DNA from: Pelodera strongyloides
Lineage: Eukaryota; Nematoda; Chromadorea; Rhabditida; Rhabditidae
Direction of reading: 5' to 3'
Assembly (NCBI GenBank): GCA_036852015.1
Contig: JAANDG010000280.1
Coordinates: 116,664 to 180,663, forward strand
DNA: 64,000 bases
The notes under the pieces are model-generated. The model did not search any database. It saw nothing but the letters and a program-made list of their open reading frames with translations, and was not told the origin of the DNA. This document shows, one piece after another, positions 10,974 through 23,645 of this stretch. The translations under genes were made by a program, and so were the position numbers. Position 1 is the stretch's first letter. Each line of letters begins with the position of its first letter.

Positions 10974-13900
10974 ATGGACATAGAAAAGCTGCTTCGTGAT
11001 CACATTGAAAAATGCAAGAAAGAGTCCGAGCAACCCGAACTCAATAGGTTGGTGTTGGTATCTAGGTTGCGTCGTCAGAGCTACAGTATGAATTAGCTTG
11101 TGATGCATAATTTTGTCGTAAAATTGGTATTGTAAGCAAAAGTTCTTGCAGTAGTTTTGGGGCTTTGCCCGTGGTAGTTTAGTTGTGTGTTAGTTAAGCA
11201 ACCCTAAAGGTTTTGTGCTGTAAATGCAAGAAAATGGCTTAGAACATTCGTAGTGTTTTGCAAACGTTTTTTTTTAGATTGACGGAGTTGCGAATTGCAA
11301 TTGAGTGGTGCAAAGAGAAATTGCGAGAAGAAAGTGTGGGAAGCGATAATGAAAGAATTGGTTCGGATACCTTCAAAAGAGAACTCTTTGACAAATTGGT
11401 TCAGTTGGGACTGGAGAAGCAATCAATACAGGTGAGTTCTTGTGGACAGCCCTCATTATTTTCTAAAACTTAGCTTTCTTGGTTTAAACCTTGTAGAGTT
11501 AAATTAAACTTTCCTTGCTAAACTATTTTGTGATTTTTGTTTCGTTTTATTGACTTTTTTCATTTGGCTATGATTTATAACCTTTTGAATTCCTTGAATT
11601 GAAGTAATGAACAAGTGTGAAAATATATGTGGCGGTGTCCTCGTAACCGAACATAATTGGTATTTACCGATTATGAATTATGATTTGTGGCTACTTATAT
11701 GTAGACACTGAAACATTGCTTTTGTCCTACAGCGACTTTTTTTGGTTAAATTTTATTTTAAGGACCCCAGTGAGCCGCCTAAAGAGGAGATAACACAGTT
11801 CCGCGGGCACGATTTCGTTCTACAACCAGCTAGAGGTATTTTTTTTTTTAGTTTTTTTACTATTCCTTTTTTTCTGCGGTATTATAATGATCATTCCTTC
11901 TTTCTAGAGGAAAGTGTCTTGCAATTGGTGTCGTAGTTTAAACCCGAGCTCACCACCGCAGCGATTTGTAAGCACAACTGCGCGACATTTGATAAATATG
12001 CATATTTGTGTGTAACAGCATAAGATTATTATGTCAGTTAACTGTTGGTTGAGATCATCAAGTATTAGATCTCTGAGTGGGTGATAGTTTCTCTCGTATA
12101 TTTCTTTTTTTTTTGTTTGTTTATTGTCTGTCAAGGGAAAATATGAGCAGATAGACAGTATTCATTTCACTTGTTGATCAATTGCAGTAACCCTTGATAA
12201 TTACAGGTCGGAATCCTTGTTGTGAAGTGTGTATGGGAACAATTTGGCGACTCGTGCAATCATGGAGACGTTGCAAAGGTATGTTATTGTTGAGATATAG
12301 AATTTACACAAGTTTGCATATGAAAAAAACTTACTTTATCATTTTTGATTTTATACGAATAACGAATAAGAACGTCGGTGTACGGGAAGCTAGGCTATTG
12401 AATATGAACATAGCATACAATCTCATATATTTGGGAAAGCTAGAAAACCATTGTTCACTGACAAGCGCACTAGAAAAAGTGAATGAAACTCATAGTTTGT
12501 CTTTTCATAATTTTTCAGGTTGCGGTCTGCGCGCGCACGACAAATGCACAGGGGAAGTGCATCGTGATTGTGCTGCATTACAGGCCAGCTCATCGGAGTT
12601 TCAGTTCGACCTTGCCGTGAGTGTTAGTTAATTTTTTTTGTTTAAACAAGAACTGTATAGCATTAGTCAAGGTAGATATTCGAGCATTTACGACTCCCGG
12701 GATAGACATCAAAGACACATATGTAAAATAGTCTTTGCTGTCAACGTATAACATTAGTCTCATAATGCATGTGTTCGTGTTTACGCTGCTAAAACGAGGA
12801 ATACAATTTATTTGGGATTATCAACGAAGGGCCTTGGCGGAAGTGGCACGGATCTGTTGACTAATTAAAATATTTCATCAGATTTGCGACGAGAAGTCCT
12901 TATTCGATCAGGATTATAAGTGTCACGAATGCGGACAGGAATTGTGCTTTGGTAAATCTTATCTATAATTGTGGTAGCATTTTTGCGGGACTTAATCACC
13001 TGATGTGAAACCAACTAACCTGACCAACTCTGCGTAACACTTGGATTTTGTTGCTGAATTACTATATTTTTTGTTTTCCAAATGCATTTACCTTATAGAT
13101 AAAGGATGAAAAGATGTATATGTATAACGAGTCACGAGCAATATATTGAAATGTTCCTTTTATAAGCTAGTGTTGTATTTGTTTTGTTAATCGTGTTCTT
13201 TTATTTCTAGAATCAGGCGGGGCTCGTGAACCGCGGCTCTGCTGCCTGACTGGTTACTACTATTGTACACTTTGTCATTGGAATGATATGTGGCCTATTC
13301 CTTCACGTCTAATTGTCAATATGGACCCGACTAATTACCCGGTGTGCAGAGCGTCGAAGCAATTACTTGCAATTGTGCAGAATAAGGTTTGTTGTTTTAG
13401 TTAGTTGGATTGTGCATTCTAGTTAGCTTTTACACGAGTATTACGTTAATTACGTTCTCTGGCATTATCTCATTATTTACCTACCATGCTCAAAGGTCAC
13501 AGAATTTACGTACGCGGTACTTACATTCTACTAATACATTATAACTTTAATACTAACAGTTACGTCTTGCAATTATATATAACCAGCCGTTCGAAGAGCC
13601 CTACGGGCTCTTTTCTGACTGGAGGAATCGGCCTTCGGCCGATTGTTTCCCTATTTAAAAAAAGGATTGCTACAATTTAAAAAGTTAACTCTCGTCTCTT
13701 TCTCCTCCCACACATTCACACGTCTCTGCTTGTGGAAACGTATAATAATCAGTTTGGATCACCACTCGACTAATGCCACCATGCAAATTTGCTATTGAAG
13801 GTGCTGTATGTAGGGCAGAGGATTATCCTTGTCATAAGCTAGCATAGCTCAGCAGGTAGAGCGTTTGACTGTGAGGCGAGAGATTGGGTGCTGCTGTGGG

Positions 13901-16009
13901 TTCGAATACCGTCAGCGGCAAAGATTTTGTATGTTCCCATTCGATTGTAAATAGAAATTTTCTTTATGAAAGGATTTCGTTGCGTGCATACAAACAAAAG
14001 ACCAAGTAAACTCTTCTCCTTTATATCCTTTATATTTTATTTTTTTACCTTTACTTTATGAATCGTACCTTTATATTAGTCTTTGTTTATCTTTGCGTGC
14101 ACACTATTATCACATGTGTCTGCCGATGAGGAGTTGGGTGAGAATACTGTACTTCATAATGTGGAATTTATTAGATTCCAATTTCAGCCTCTAATCAACA
14201 TGTCGGAGTTGAATCCGATGATGTTCAAATTCCACTCCGGATTGAAGAAAGTGCACAAGATGCGCAAGGATTTCCTCATCATGAAGTGCTATTTTATTAG
14301 TTGTAAGGTGAGTGATTAGCGTGCTACTTATTATTGGAATGGACGCGAGTTTGGATGCTACATGTATATGCACTGTTCTGTGTATCCTTGCTCTTGTCAA
14401 GCTTTAATGAAGACAAACCACTAGGCCGCTTATTGTCAGCCCCTCCTCCCACCTAATTAACTGATTGTCATTATAAATAGTTACGCAATACTTTGCCCAT
14501 GCTTAGCTGTAAAACGTGGCTTGTAAAGTGCAAATATATGAACGTGATCGTGATGTAACCACTGACCTATAGATGTAATCTGAGGAATATTTATATTTGT
14601 CAGGAGTAGAAATGTACAACATACTATGTACGTGGGTACTTACCACATATGTCCCTTTTTGGACAGAACTAGGGTTCCCATGTGGTAGCTTTAATATTAA
14701 AATCATAAGTATGTACGCTTTAGAATGCGGGAAATTTGCGCATTCTACAATACCTCCGTGAGCATCAGCACTTTGTTGAGGAGGCCGATCTCTATACACT
14801 TCGTGAGGTATACTTTTTATTTCTTTCAACTGTTAATTTGCATGTTGTAGTTATCTGGGCAATTGTTATCTTGCTTACAAAAAAATTGTTTCTTGAAGCT
14901 TTTTTTTAAACTCGACTCGGGGCGTGACCGGCGTGAGGTTACTGTGAGTCACGCACTCACAGTCCCCTCATCTAACTCATTATAAATGAGATTACATAAT
15001 TTCCCCGTGCTCAACTGTAAAACATCGCTATGCAAATTAAAAAGTCGACGTTTCACTCGTAAATCATTAAGCGTCGTTGCAACTACAATCTGATGTTCTC
15101 CTTGTGTACCGTGTAGCTAACTTTGGCATTCCTCTCAGTAACGGGCTATAATGTAAGGTAATGCTTTTCCAGCTGAAAGAACTGGCTTCTGGACACCTGA
15201 TGCAAGAGCTCGAAGATGTTTACACGGTATTCAAGAGGCACATAGAAGAAGAGTGCGAGACATGCAGAGGAAATGGCTTCTTTTGTGAATTATGTGAAAG
15301 TCACACGGCGAAGGATCAGGTTTGTTTACTTTTTTTCGGAAATGACAAGCCAAGAAAGAGGATTTCGTGTTGTTGTTATGAATGCGGTATACCAAAATGA
15401 ATATTACCCTTTTACGGGTATTGGTTGTGTTGTGATGTTGGTCTGAGGGTGTTTGATATGGTATTGATACTAAGCCTGGTTGAATAAACATGGTTGGTAC
15501 ACAAAAAAAAAGTCGAGTGTCGAACTTAGGAAATGACATGTGTAAGGGTGCCGGGGAAGGTTGTTTGGACGCTATATTCCTGTATTTGCGTACATTTTTG
15601 TTCACTTTAGGTATTATATCCGTTTTCGGATAACGTATCCATTTGCGAAAGATGTTCGTACGTGTTCCACTTGAAGTGCTTCGAAAAGAACGAGAAAAAG
15701 TGTCCGAGGTTTGTATATTAACTTTTATTCTTATTGTTATTGCTAGTGCTTGTCACTAGCAATTATCGCCATGACACGCTCATTTTACCCGATGTTGGAG
15801 GTTATTTCACAATAGTATTAGTATTTCTCTACGTACATTATTTATCATTGATCGGTGAAACATTGTTGCCTGTTGGCGCTGAAAAGACAGGTTTGACGCT
15901 AGTTTCTGGAATCAAAAGAACATGATATTCAGTAGGAGTTATGTTATTTTCCAGGTGCCAGCGTCGTGCGAAGAGGGATAATTTTGGAATGGTTCAAGCA
16001 AGTCGCTAA
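10974..16009 (+). CDS. DEF8 homologue (C1 domain plus Rubicon-homology domain)
   Basis: Exons in phase: 10974-11047, 11278-11431, 11763-11835, 12207-12278, 12519-12616, 12882-12951, 13211-13386, 14188-14307, 14724-14807, 15173-15319, 15611-15708, 15955-16009 (TAA), giving about 406 residues. DEF8 family proteins act in late-endosome/lysosome positioning with PLEKHM1 and RAB7. Residues about 90-141 form a C1 zinc finger (GHDFVLQPAR, CCEVCMGTIW, GCGLRAHDKC). From about 165 the Rubicon-homology/zf-RING_9 domain runs through CHECGQELCF, CCLTGYYYCTLCHWNDMW, the ELNPMMFKF and KDFLIMKCYF blocks, and a terminal Cys/His cluster (CETCRGNGFFCELC, CERCSYVFHLKCF, KKCPRCQRR). Domain order and spacing match vertebrate DEF8. 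The start is the Met after the acceptor near 10954; a longer in-frame ORF from 10893 is less likely because it crosses the intron-like tract. Confidence 0.93.
13589..13650. ncRNA. Two adjacent strong hairpins in DEF8 intron 7
   Basis: AAGAGCCC-tac-GGGCTCTT is followed about 16 nt later by AATCGGCCTTCGGCCGATT, the second closed by a C-UUCG-G tetraloop. Neither is coding: the exon ends at 13386 and the next begins at 14188. They precede a tRNA-like sequence by about 190 bp. The RNA-gene call is inference from structure only. Confidence 0.35.
13839..13922 (+). tRNA. tRNA-like sequence (probable pseudo-tRNA or tRNA-derived SINE head)
   Basis: Contains a good Pol III A box (TAGCTCAGCAGGTAGAGC) and a B-box-like GGTTCGAATACC about 45 nt later. 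A possible anticodon arm with GTG sits at GACTGTGAGGC. The T-stem has mismatches, the acceptor ends pair poorly and the variable region is long, so a working tRNA is doubtful. It lies inside a DEF8 intron on the gene's own strand. Confidence 0.45.
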
Positions 16010-16627
16010 GTTTTACATTGCGTTCTGTTTACGTATACTGATAGTTTATTATGCTCAATCAGCTCAATTTTCACGACCATTTGATATTCCGCTTGCAGAT
16101 TATACAGTACACTGTTTAAGTTGTACACTTACGCGGTGATTACGGTATTACAATCTGCCTTACATCTTGCTCGCACACCACATGTTAACCACTGTCACGT
16201 TGTTCAAAGTTTGTGTACTTTGTTTACTAATCTATATCTGTTCAATAATACGACGTATGTTCTACCATTTAGTGCCATGTACCTTTGGTCTCAGACTGTT
16301 TTCACTTTTCTTTTATCATATTCTGTGATTTTATGTACATACCTAACTTAACTTTGTAGCTTTTGTTTTGTTTATGCTGTATTAACTTTGCGCACGTTTT
16401 ATACTTTATATCACTCGATTGCATTACGCTTTACCCTATTTTGTATGTATGTTTGTACGAGTAGTTCAACACCATGTTATCTCTTATACGTTGTCTTGTG
16501 CAATTGCCACTTATCTTATTACTGTGATATATAGAAGGATACATGCTATAAACTTTATTTCAAACTTGGGAATACTGTAAAAGTCATGGAGTGTTTTCTT
16601 TCTCACAACCGTTTGGAACACAACTTG

Positions 16628-16809
16628 TTAAAGCGAAATACCGGCCGGTTTTTGAACCGCATCGTGTACTCATCGTGTACTATGCTTCATATGCAAATGA
16701 ACATAAATTTGAATAAAAAATAGACCCCAATAGACCCCTTTTAGCATAACTGCACAAGAATGCGGATATTTGAGATGCGTTTCAAAAACCGGCTGGTATT
16801 TCGCTTTAA
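16628..16809. mobile_element. Inverted-repeat element, family R1, copy 2
   Basis: TTAAAGCGAAATACC at the left and GGTATTTCGCTTTAA at the right, mirrored for about 35 bp. The middle shares the ATGCAAATGAACATAAATT segment with other copies. No ORF. Confidence 0.88.
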
Positions 16810-16810
16810 T

Positions 16811-17094
16811 GGGGTCTCGATGTATGGCAAAAATTGCTTCCAAGTATGGCTTTTGGCTTTAATTACCGTAGATTGACACTACTCGAGGACAACTACAGAC
16901 CGCCAATAAATGGTCCCGCGGCAGGTGGCCACAGGACTATTTTTTTCGAGCGTGCATAAACTGCATTTTTGCCCCGTCTAGTATTATCAATGGTGCATTT
17001 TTTAACTTTCAAAGGTGTATGCAAAATCGTACACGAGATGCACATTTGATACTTGGAAGCAAAATGCGCTGTTTTTGCCATACATCGAGACCCC
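16811..17094. mobile_element. Fold-back element with GGGGTCTCGATG ends
   Basis: Left arm GGGGTCTCGATGTATGGCAA (16811 onward) is mirrored by TTGCCATACATCGAGACCCC ending at 17094, with the similarity continuing to AAGTAT on each side. The interior is about 200 bp and non-coding. It abuts the preceding R1 element with one base between. Confidence 0.85.
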
Positions 17095-17248
17095 ATGAGT
17101 GAATTACAACTACGTAAAACTATTTCAGTACATTTCAAGTTGTAAAAATATTTTCAAGTTTGGTAGGAGGATATGCAATTATCTACTGAAATATAATACT
17201 ATACAGTAGTAGCACTACAAACTACAATTATACTTTACAAATTATTAT

Positions 17249-20200
17249 TTATGCCCTTGGGATGAGTCCAAACTGTTCGGGACGCAAAAGAGTGGCTACG
17301 ACATCCCTCTCAAGTTGGTCAAGCTGTTGTCGCACGTCGTCCAAGTCACTAAAGTACAGGAAATAAGTCGATGCTATCTCAATAATACGGTAATTATTGG
17401 ATCCAGGAATGGCTCAGCGCGGATTATGGTTTATCTACAGTAGGCAATTTACGGTAGTTTCATTTCTCCGACGTAGCCTTACGCTGCAGATTAACTCGCC
17501 TTATACGTGAAGCTTAAAACTATGTAGCACTCTTTCTACAAACTACGGAGGTGAGAAAAGCAAAGTCGGTGCGAGAACAAATACTCCAAGCCTCTTTACC
17601 TTGGTTTCTTTCCGGGTTCGGTGATCAATTCGATATAATATTTGATCTTGGGCTCTGTTCCCGATGCTCTCAATGTGGCGATATTTCCATTAGTGAAAAA
17701 GAAGGTCAACATTTCAGAGGAGGTCGAGATAGGAAGAAGCTGAATGGATACTAAATTAATAATAATGCAAGTCTATATTAAGATGTAATGCTAAATCGTA
17801 CTGACCATGCCTTAAAGGTAAAGGGGGAACCCCTTACTAGCTGATAGTTTCAAGAAAGGGATAGGTATAGGTTGCAAGTCGAGAGTCATATTCATAGAAC
17901 GGAAATCATAAATTCAGGAAGAGAATACCAATACCAATTAAGAATTCAGACTCGAAAACCATATAACCCTACCGGCTGGTTATCCGGCTGCGAGTTGTCA
18001 TATCCGATGGTCAGATCGCGAACACTTTTCACCGCTGAAGTACCAATTGTCTCAGGGTACTGAAACATTTGGCGCTTTATAAGAAATCATAAAAATTCAA
18101 TGAGTGTGACGGTATTTCTCCGCGGATGGCCAAGACCACCCACATCGCTTATTCCTAGAACACGCCAGTGGCACCCAAGTAGCTGGACGCGACCACACAA
18201 GTAGCTGGACGAGACCACACAAGTAGCTGGACGAGACCACCCAAGTTGCTGGACGAGACCACCCAAGTAGCTGGACGAGACCACCCAAGTAGCTGGACGA
18301 GACCACCCAAGTAGCTGGACGAGACCCCCCAAGTGGCTGGACGAGGCCACCCAAGTAGCTGGACGAGACCACCCAAGTAGCTAGACAAGACCACCCAAGT
18401 AGGCGGGCGAGACCACCCAAGTAGATCACTCAACACTACTTCCTCCCAAATTTGCTTCCTCACCTTCTTATCCTGCCTGAGTGTGGCAAAGAGATCCTTG
18501 GTGACCTGAGGATTAGGTACCATCCAATAAGTCGACTTTACAAGGTGGAAGCCATATCTAAACAATATTTTTTTAATCACATAAAAAAATGAAAACCAAA
18601 ACTATATATGCCTCGCAAGCTCTTGCAAAGCACGTGCAAATTGCAAATCATAAATTCCTATCGATCAAACAACTCACTGTTCGTGAATCTTGAACAGCTG
18701 ATCCTGGAGTGTTGATCCCTGGCTTGCCAAATAGGCGGCCATTTCGGCAAAAATCGCTGCAGAACTCACACCATCCTAAAGGAAGTACGATATTTAAAAA
18801 AAAGTGGGTTAGATGAGAACCATAACCAAAGGAAAATTGAACTCTGTATTGCTCGTGTTCGGGCAGTCCTAAGTAAATACGTAAATGCCAGTTACCCATA
18901 CATATGGGACACAGATCCCCGACTTATGACAAACAAACCTTATTAAACTATGTTAGCTCACGAGAGGATGAGTTCAAAGCTCCGCCCACCTTATCTAGCG
19001 TATATCCCGGCATGAATCCAATGCTTTCCTCCCATGCCAAGACCACAGTATTGCCCTCGTTTCTCAGCTTCTCCGCCAGATTTCCCATCCACTTGAAACC
19101 GGTGAGAGTGAGCTCGGATTGGAAGCCTGAAAACGCGGCAAAATAAAAAAAACTATGCAGCTACAGTATGTTGCTTGGTCAACATATAGTAAGCGGTATC
19201 CATTCCCGGTAATATGTAATCATCTATGATTGACAGCCATTCACTGTGCTACTAAAACAACTCAGTATGTACGTATTTCGGACAACGTGCTAATACAAAC
19301 GCCCATAGTACTTTAATATAGTACGATACATTCAACAAACGTTCAAAACAGAACTACGTTCAAAAACCCCATCGTACCTTCCTTCTGTGCCATTGTCTTC
19401 ACAATCTGACTGCTGACGGCCGAGTTGAGGAAGTAAACCTTTGATAGATCCGCGTCCGGATTCGCCTTTCTCCAGTTGGTCCACATCCACCAAGTGAGCA
19501 GAGAACCCATCTCATTTCCAGTGTACACTCGCCATTCTGACCTTAACTCTTTCACTTCATGAACATCTCGCTTCTCTCTTTCTCTAAATCTCTCTCTCGT
19601 TTTCTCTCTCCATCTCTCTTTCCCTTGATCTGCAAAACCTCTAACCCAATCTTCTCTGCCAGCTGAATTCTGTCTGCGTCTGGGTCATTGGCCAACACAA
19701 TCGTCGAGCCATGCTTGTCGGCTGTCTCGATGCACAACTTCAGAACCTAAATCAGGGAACAGGTTCTTTCTCAAGCTTGTAGGAAAAAATAATAATGAAA
19801 TCACAATCAAAACCTTCCCTACAATTTTTCTGGCTCAGATTAGGTACATAAATGTACAGTCATCTGCCAGCGAAGAAACGCTTGGCATAGTCAAAACAAG
19901 ATGTTTCGATAAACAGGTAAATGACGTCAAACAAGACATATTTTACTAAACGAAGCCGTCTAGATCAAATGCGTCTTACCGTGCAAGTAAATAAAACTAT
20001 TAAGAAATACGAAAAGTCTCTGTCTCAGATTATAATTTATTAAAAAAAAGCTCACCTTCATGCCCTCCTCAGGATTTGGGAATCGAATGGTGGGGAACTC
20101 GGGATTTGGTTCTTCTTGTTCCTGGAAAAGAGAATTGGTCATTCCGAAAACTCATCTTGAACTATAAGAACAAGGAACATTTAATAGACACATCTTGGTA

Positions 20201-23200
20201 CAACAATTGCCGCATCTTATGGTAACACTAGACGCATCTAGCACAACACGTCTCACAATATTAGAACATCATATACGTTTAAGTCCCTTCACACAGTCCC
20301 AATCATTCGTATTATTAGTAGAAACACAAGCCTACAATACAAAAGAAAATAAAAAATCTCCGTTTACCTTAACACTGACGACGCTCTCCTCCGGAAAACC
20401 GAACTCCTTGAACATTCGCACAGCGTATTTGTGACCGATTCCATGGAACGCCGAGTAAGTGAACTTGAGTTTCGTTTTCTGATTGATCTCTCTGAAATTT
20501 TTCTTTTTAAACAGCTAAGTACTAATAATAACCAGCGACAAAGATTTGTTGCTGTGCATAACATCAGATTAGAAAACTGACATACTATAAGAACAAGGAA
20601 CACAGGAAGTACAAGAAAGAATATTCAGAATTCCTTACTTGTAAAAGTTATTGACCACTTCTGCTGCGAAATACGGATCGATTGTGGAGTCGGCGGAATG
20701 GAAAAGCGGGTTCGACTGAAAGAAATCAGATTAGCAAATTGGTTGATTACAGTTAGTACATAGTTATGGTATACAGTATCACATAGTAAAATATGATACG
20801 TATCGTATAGTAGGATTATGATTACAGTAAACCGAAACAAAGCTACAGTAAAACTGACTACATAATTCTTCAAATAATTTAGATAAAGGCATATCCCAGG
20901 TATTCTCGATGCTAAACCTCAACCCCTCAATACAGTAAAAGAAAACTGAAATTTCCAACCTTGAGTCCCTTCAGGTCCCAGTACTCTTCATTAATCTCTG
21001 GTTCGGCTTCAGCAAATCGTACAATCTCGATGTCGTGTGGGCCAATGATCTTGAATAGTCATCTTACACATAACTATACACCTAATTCAGTATCAATGAC
21101 ACTGTACTATACATTGATTAATTAAGTTCAACACATCATAACACGGTAGGCATGAACTCATATCAACAAACTTTATCCAAAGATGCCGAAGCTGGTTCAA
21201 CTAGTTCTCCTACCTGTGCTCCATTGCCCCAGTACGCCTTGTAACCATTGTCCTCTTTAGGGTTATGCGAAGCAGTAATCATCAGACCCGCATCACATTT
21301 CAGCATAATGGTGGCCCATGACTGAAATCCCAATTATCCAATTTGAAATTATAACAAATTAAAAAAAAACAGACTAATACAGAGGGCACACACACACGTC
21401 GGTCAATCGGAATGAACCCAATATGAGTACGTGGTGAAGACTGCTCCATGCTGTAAATATTTCCTACATACCGCTGTGAATGAGAACGTATGATCTTGCA
21501 AGGACATTGTTTACAGTAAACTAAAGTGAAATTTATCGTGGAAAATAGTATTTGAATGGAAAGTTTGGGTTTCATCCTGTTTTAAAACTACGAAAAGAGA
21601 CCAATATTTGAATCGGATTCTGTAAAAAAATAGAGATTTCGGAAATGATTAAAAATTAAAAGCAAAAAAAAACCCCGACCACAACTGGAGTGGGCGACAC
21701 CTCGCTGAAGACGTGCACCTTGAAACCATTCTTCATGAACACATTGGCAGCCAACTCGGAGAATCTGAATGTAACCAATTCGTAATTTCGTAATTGAATG
21801 AATAACATTGGATTGACTATCCATATAGTAAGTTGCAAAGTATGACTCAAGCATAGCACTCGTCCTTTCAATCTTCATGCGTATAACAATACGACACTAG
21901 TGAACGGGCAGGAGCTTCTTGAAGAGCCCGCTACAGTTGCGCTATGGGTGCGCCATTGTACACCTTTGCAGTGCCCCTCTTTGCGTCACACGCTGCGCGG
22001 GGTTTAAGCGAAATACCGGCCGGTTTTTGAAACACGTCGAGTACTCCAGCATTCTTATGCAGCGTATGCAAATGAACATAAATTGGAATAAAAAATCGAG
22101 CAAATTAGAATAAATATTTAAGAATGCAGTTGTCCACGATACGTTTCAAAAACCGGCCGGTATTTCGCTTTAAATTAAAAGCATTTTTTGTAACCTCCAT
22201 AACTGACCGTCTACTGTTATATCGTCCATCAAAGCCAATGGCCACTCCATTACTCTTCTTCACATCGGCGATCTTAGTTAGAAGGTACTTGGCGAATCCA
22301 TTAGTTACCTGTAAAACGATATATAACTGAGGCACATCTCGCATAACAATCACTTTAGTTAATGGGGTTTCCAAGTATCCCAAAAATTCGGTGTGATTCT
22401 GTCAATACAACCGTATTTCTGCACGAAACTTGCATAACATGAAATTTAAAAAAAATATTCTCGTGTAGTTCCAAAATACTGTAAATTTTGAGCATACTTG
22501 GAAACCCCATGATAGAACATTTGCTGAAAAAAAGAGATCGAGGAAAGCAGAATTGCATGATATGAGCAATTAGCTAATTAACAATAAGCTCACCTGCAAT
22601 ACAGTAAGATCGTTGAGACGAGCAAAGCCAGCTTGCATAGGAGCACGGATACCTAAATTTCAGACATCATACACTGCTTTCTTAGCTGAATGGGAAATAC
22701 AGTGATGACATTGCCCAATCTTCACCGGTGGCCCATACAGTCGCCAAGACCACCCACGTGGCCCCGAGACCACCCACGACGCCAAGGGTCAGCATTATAC
22801 GAGAAGACAGGGATTCGGAGTAAGTAAGACCTAGCATACCTGCGGTACCGAAGAGAAGTCTTCCATCCATTATCTTCTGAAGACCTTCCACATCATTTTT
22901 TGCCACAAGTTCTTCGACTTCGGCCCTCGTTTTCTCATTCTAAATCATAAATAATTACCTATACCTATATATTACGCTTGATTTCCATTGTTTTATTATC
23001 AAATCACCTGTTTGCTAATCAACGACAACACGACGAGTTATATACTACTTTCTTTTCATCATTTCATTGTGATGCACACCCTGTGGTGTTATTTAATAAA
23101 TAAATGAATAAATATAATTATCCACCAACAATTAATAAAAAAGAATAATAATAATAAAACATACAAACCTTGTCCCACTTAAGCCAGTTGGCCACTTTGG

Positions 23201-23228
23201 TATCAAGTTTCGGGCATCCGAGGGTCAT
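17249..23228 (-). CDS. Phosphoglucomutase 2 / phosphopentomutase
   Basis: Interconverts ribose 1- and 5-phosphate (and glucose 1-/6-phosphate) in the cytosol. Eighteen exons, all in phase: 23228-23169, 22939-22840, 22652-22594, 22308-22208, 21764-21680, 21321-21214, 21049-20960, 20715-20639, 20491-20368, 20121-20056, 19746-19646, 19541-19378, 19126-18990, 18775-18678, 18557-18464, 18059-17973, 17739-17600, 17348-17249 (TAA); about 596 residues, close to human PGM2 (612). Catalytic phosphoserine loop [13 protein letters not shown], metal loop DPDADR, sugar loop EESIGF and phosphate-binding [12 protein letters not shown] are all present, so an active enzyme is expected. The ATG directly follows TTTAG, a zero-leader candidate trans-splice site. 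Introns hold an R1 element (22003-22174) and a 22-bp minisatellite (18171-18424). Confidence 0.95.
18171..18424. repeat. 22-bp minisatellite in PGM2 intron 15
   Basis: About eleven and a half tandem copies of GAGACCACCCAAGTAGCTGG plus AC, period 22, with scattered substitutions. It is bounded by exon 15 (donor at 18463) and exon 16 (acceptor at 18060). The long minus-strand reading frames across it have biased repeats and a period that is not a multiple of three, so they are not coding. Confidence 0.93.
22003..22174. mobile_element. Inverted-repeat element, family R1, copy 3
   Basis: TTTAAGCGAAATACCGGCCG at the left and CGGCCGGTATTTCGCTTTAA at the right, with the family interior (GCAAATGAACATAAATT). 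It lies in PGM2 intron 4. Confidence 0.9.
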
Positions 23229-23614
23229 CTAAACATTCCAAAGTCCAAAGTAATTATTCATCATGTAAATTACACCTACAGTAATCACATGGTCAAAACA
23301 CGCACAAACAAAAATAAATAATGTAGATCTAGAATGGAGCAGAAAGCACTACACGTTATATAATTGTACTACACAAGACAACAACGCATTTCGAAAATAA
23401 ATAAGCTGGAAATAGGCGTAAAAAATGGAATCAAAATTCAACAATAAAGAAGCATCAACTGTCTTTGTAAGAAGCATGAAGAAGTTCCAAAGTGTAATTT
23501 ATTCCACAAATAAAACGATCAAGAGGAAGAGGAGACATAGTCGAAAGATACATAGATAACAATTTATGAGATGATTGACTGATAAAACCGTCGGAAAAAG
23601 AGCAATGGTTAGAC

Positions 23615-23645
<31 letters not shown>

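Larger units (their letters stand above)
16010..17248. other. Intergenic region between DEF8 and PGM2 3' ends
   Basis: No supported exon between these convergent genes. The right half is occupied by two inverted-repeat elements placed end to end (16628-16809 and 16811-17094). The left half is AT-rich and looks like 3' flank. Confidence 0.6.

Noticed and set aside
18171..18424. CRISPR-like array
   Set aside because: Units are contiguous 22-mers with no spacers, in a nematode intron.
18087..18580. Long overlapping minus-strand frames rich in Gly, Leu, Trp and Ser
   Set aside because: They translate the 22-bp minisatellite in three frames; the period is not a multiple of three and flanking PGM2 exons splice over it.
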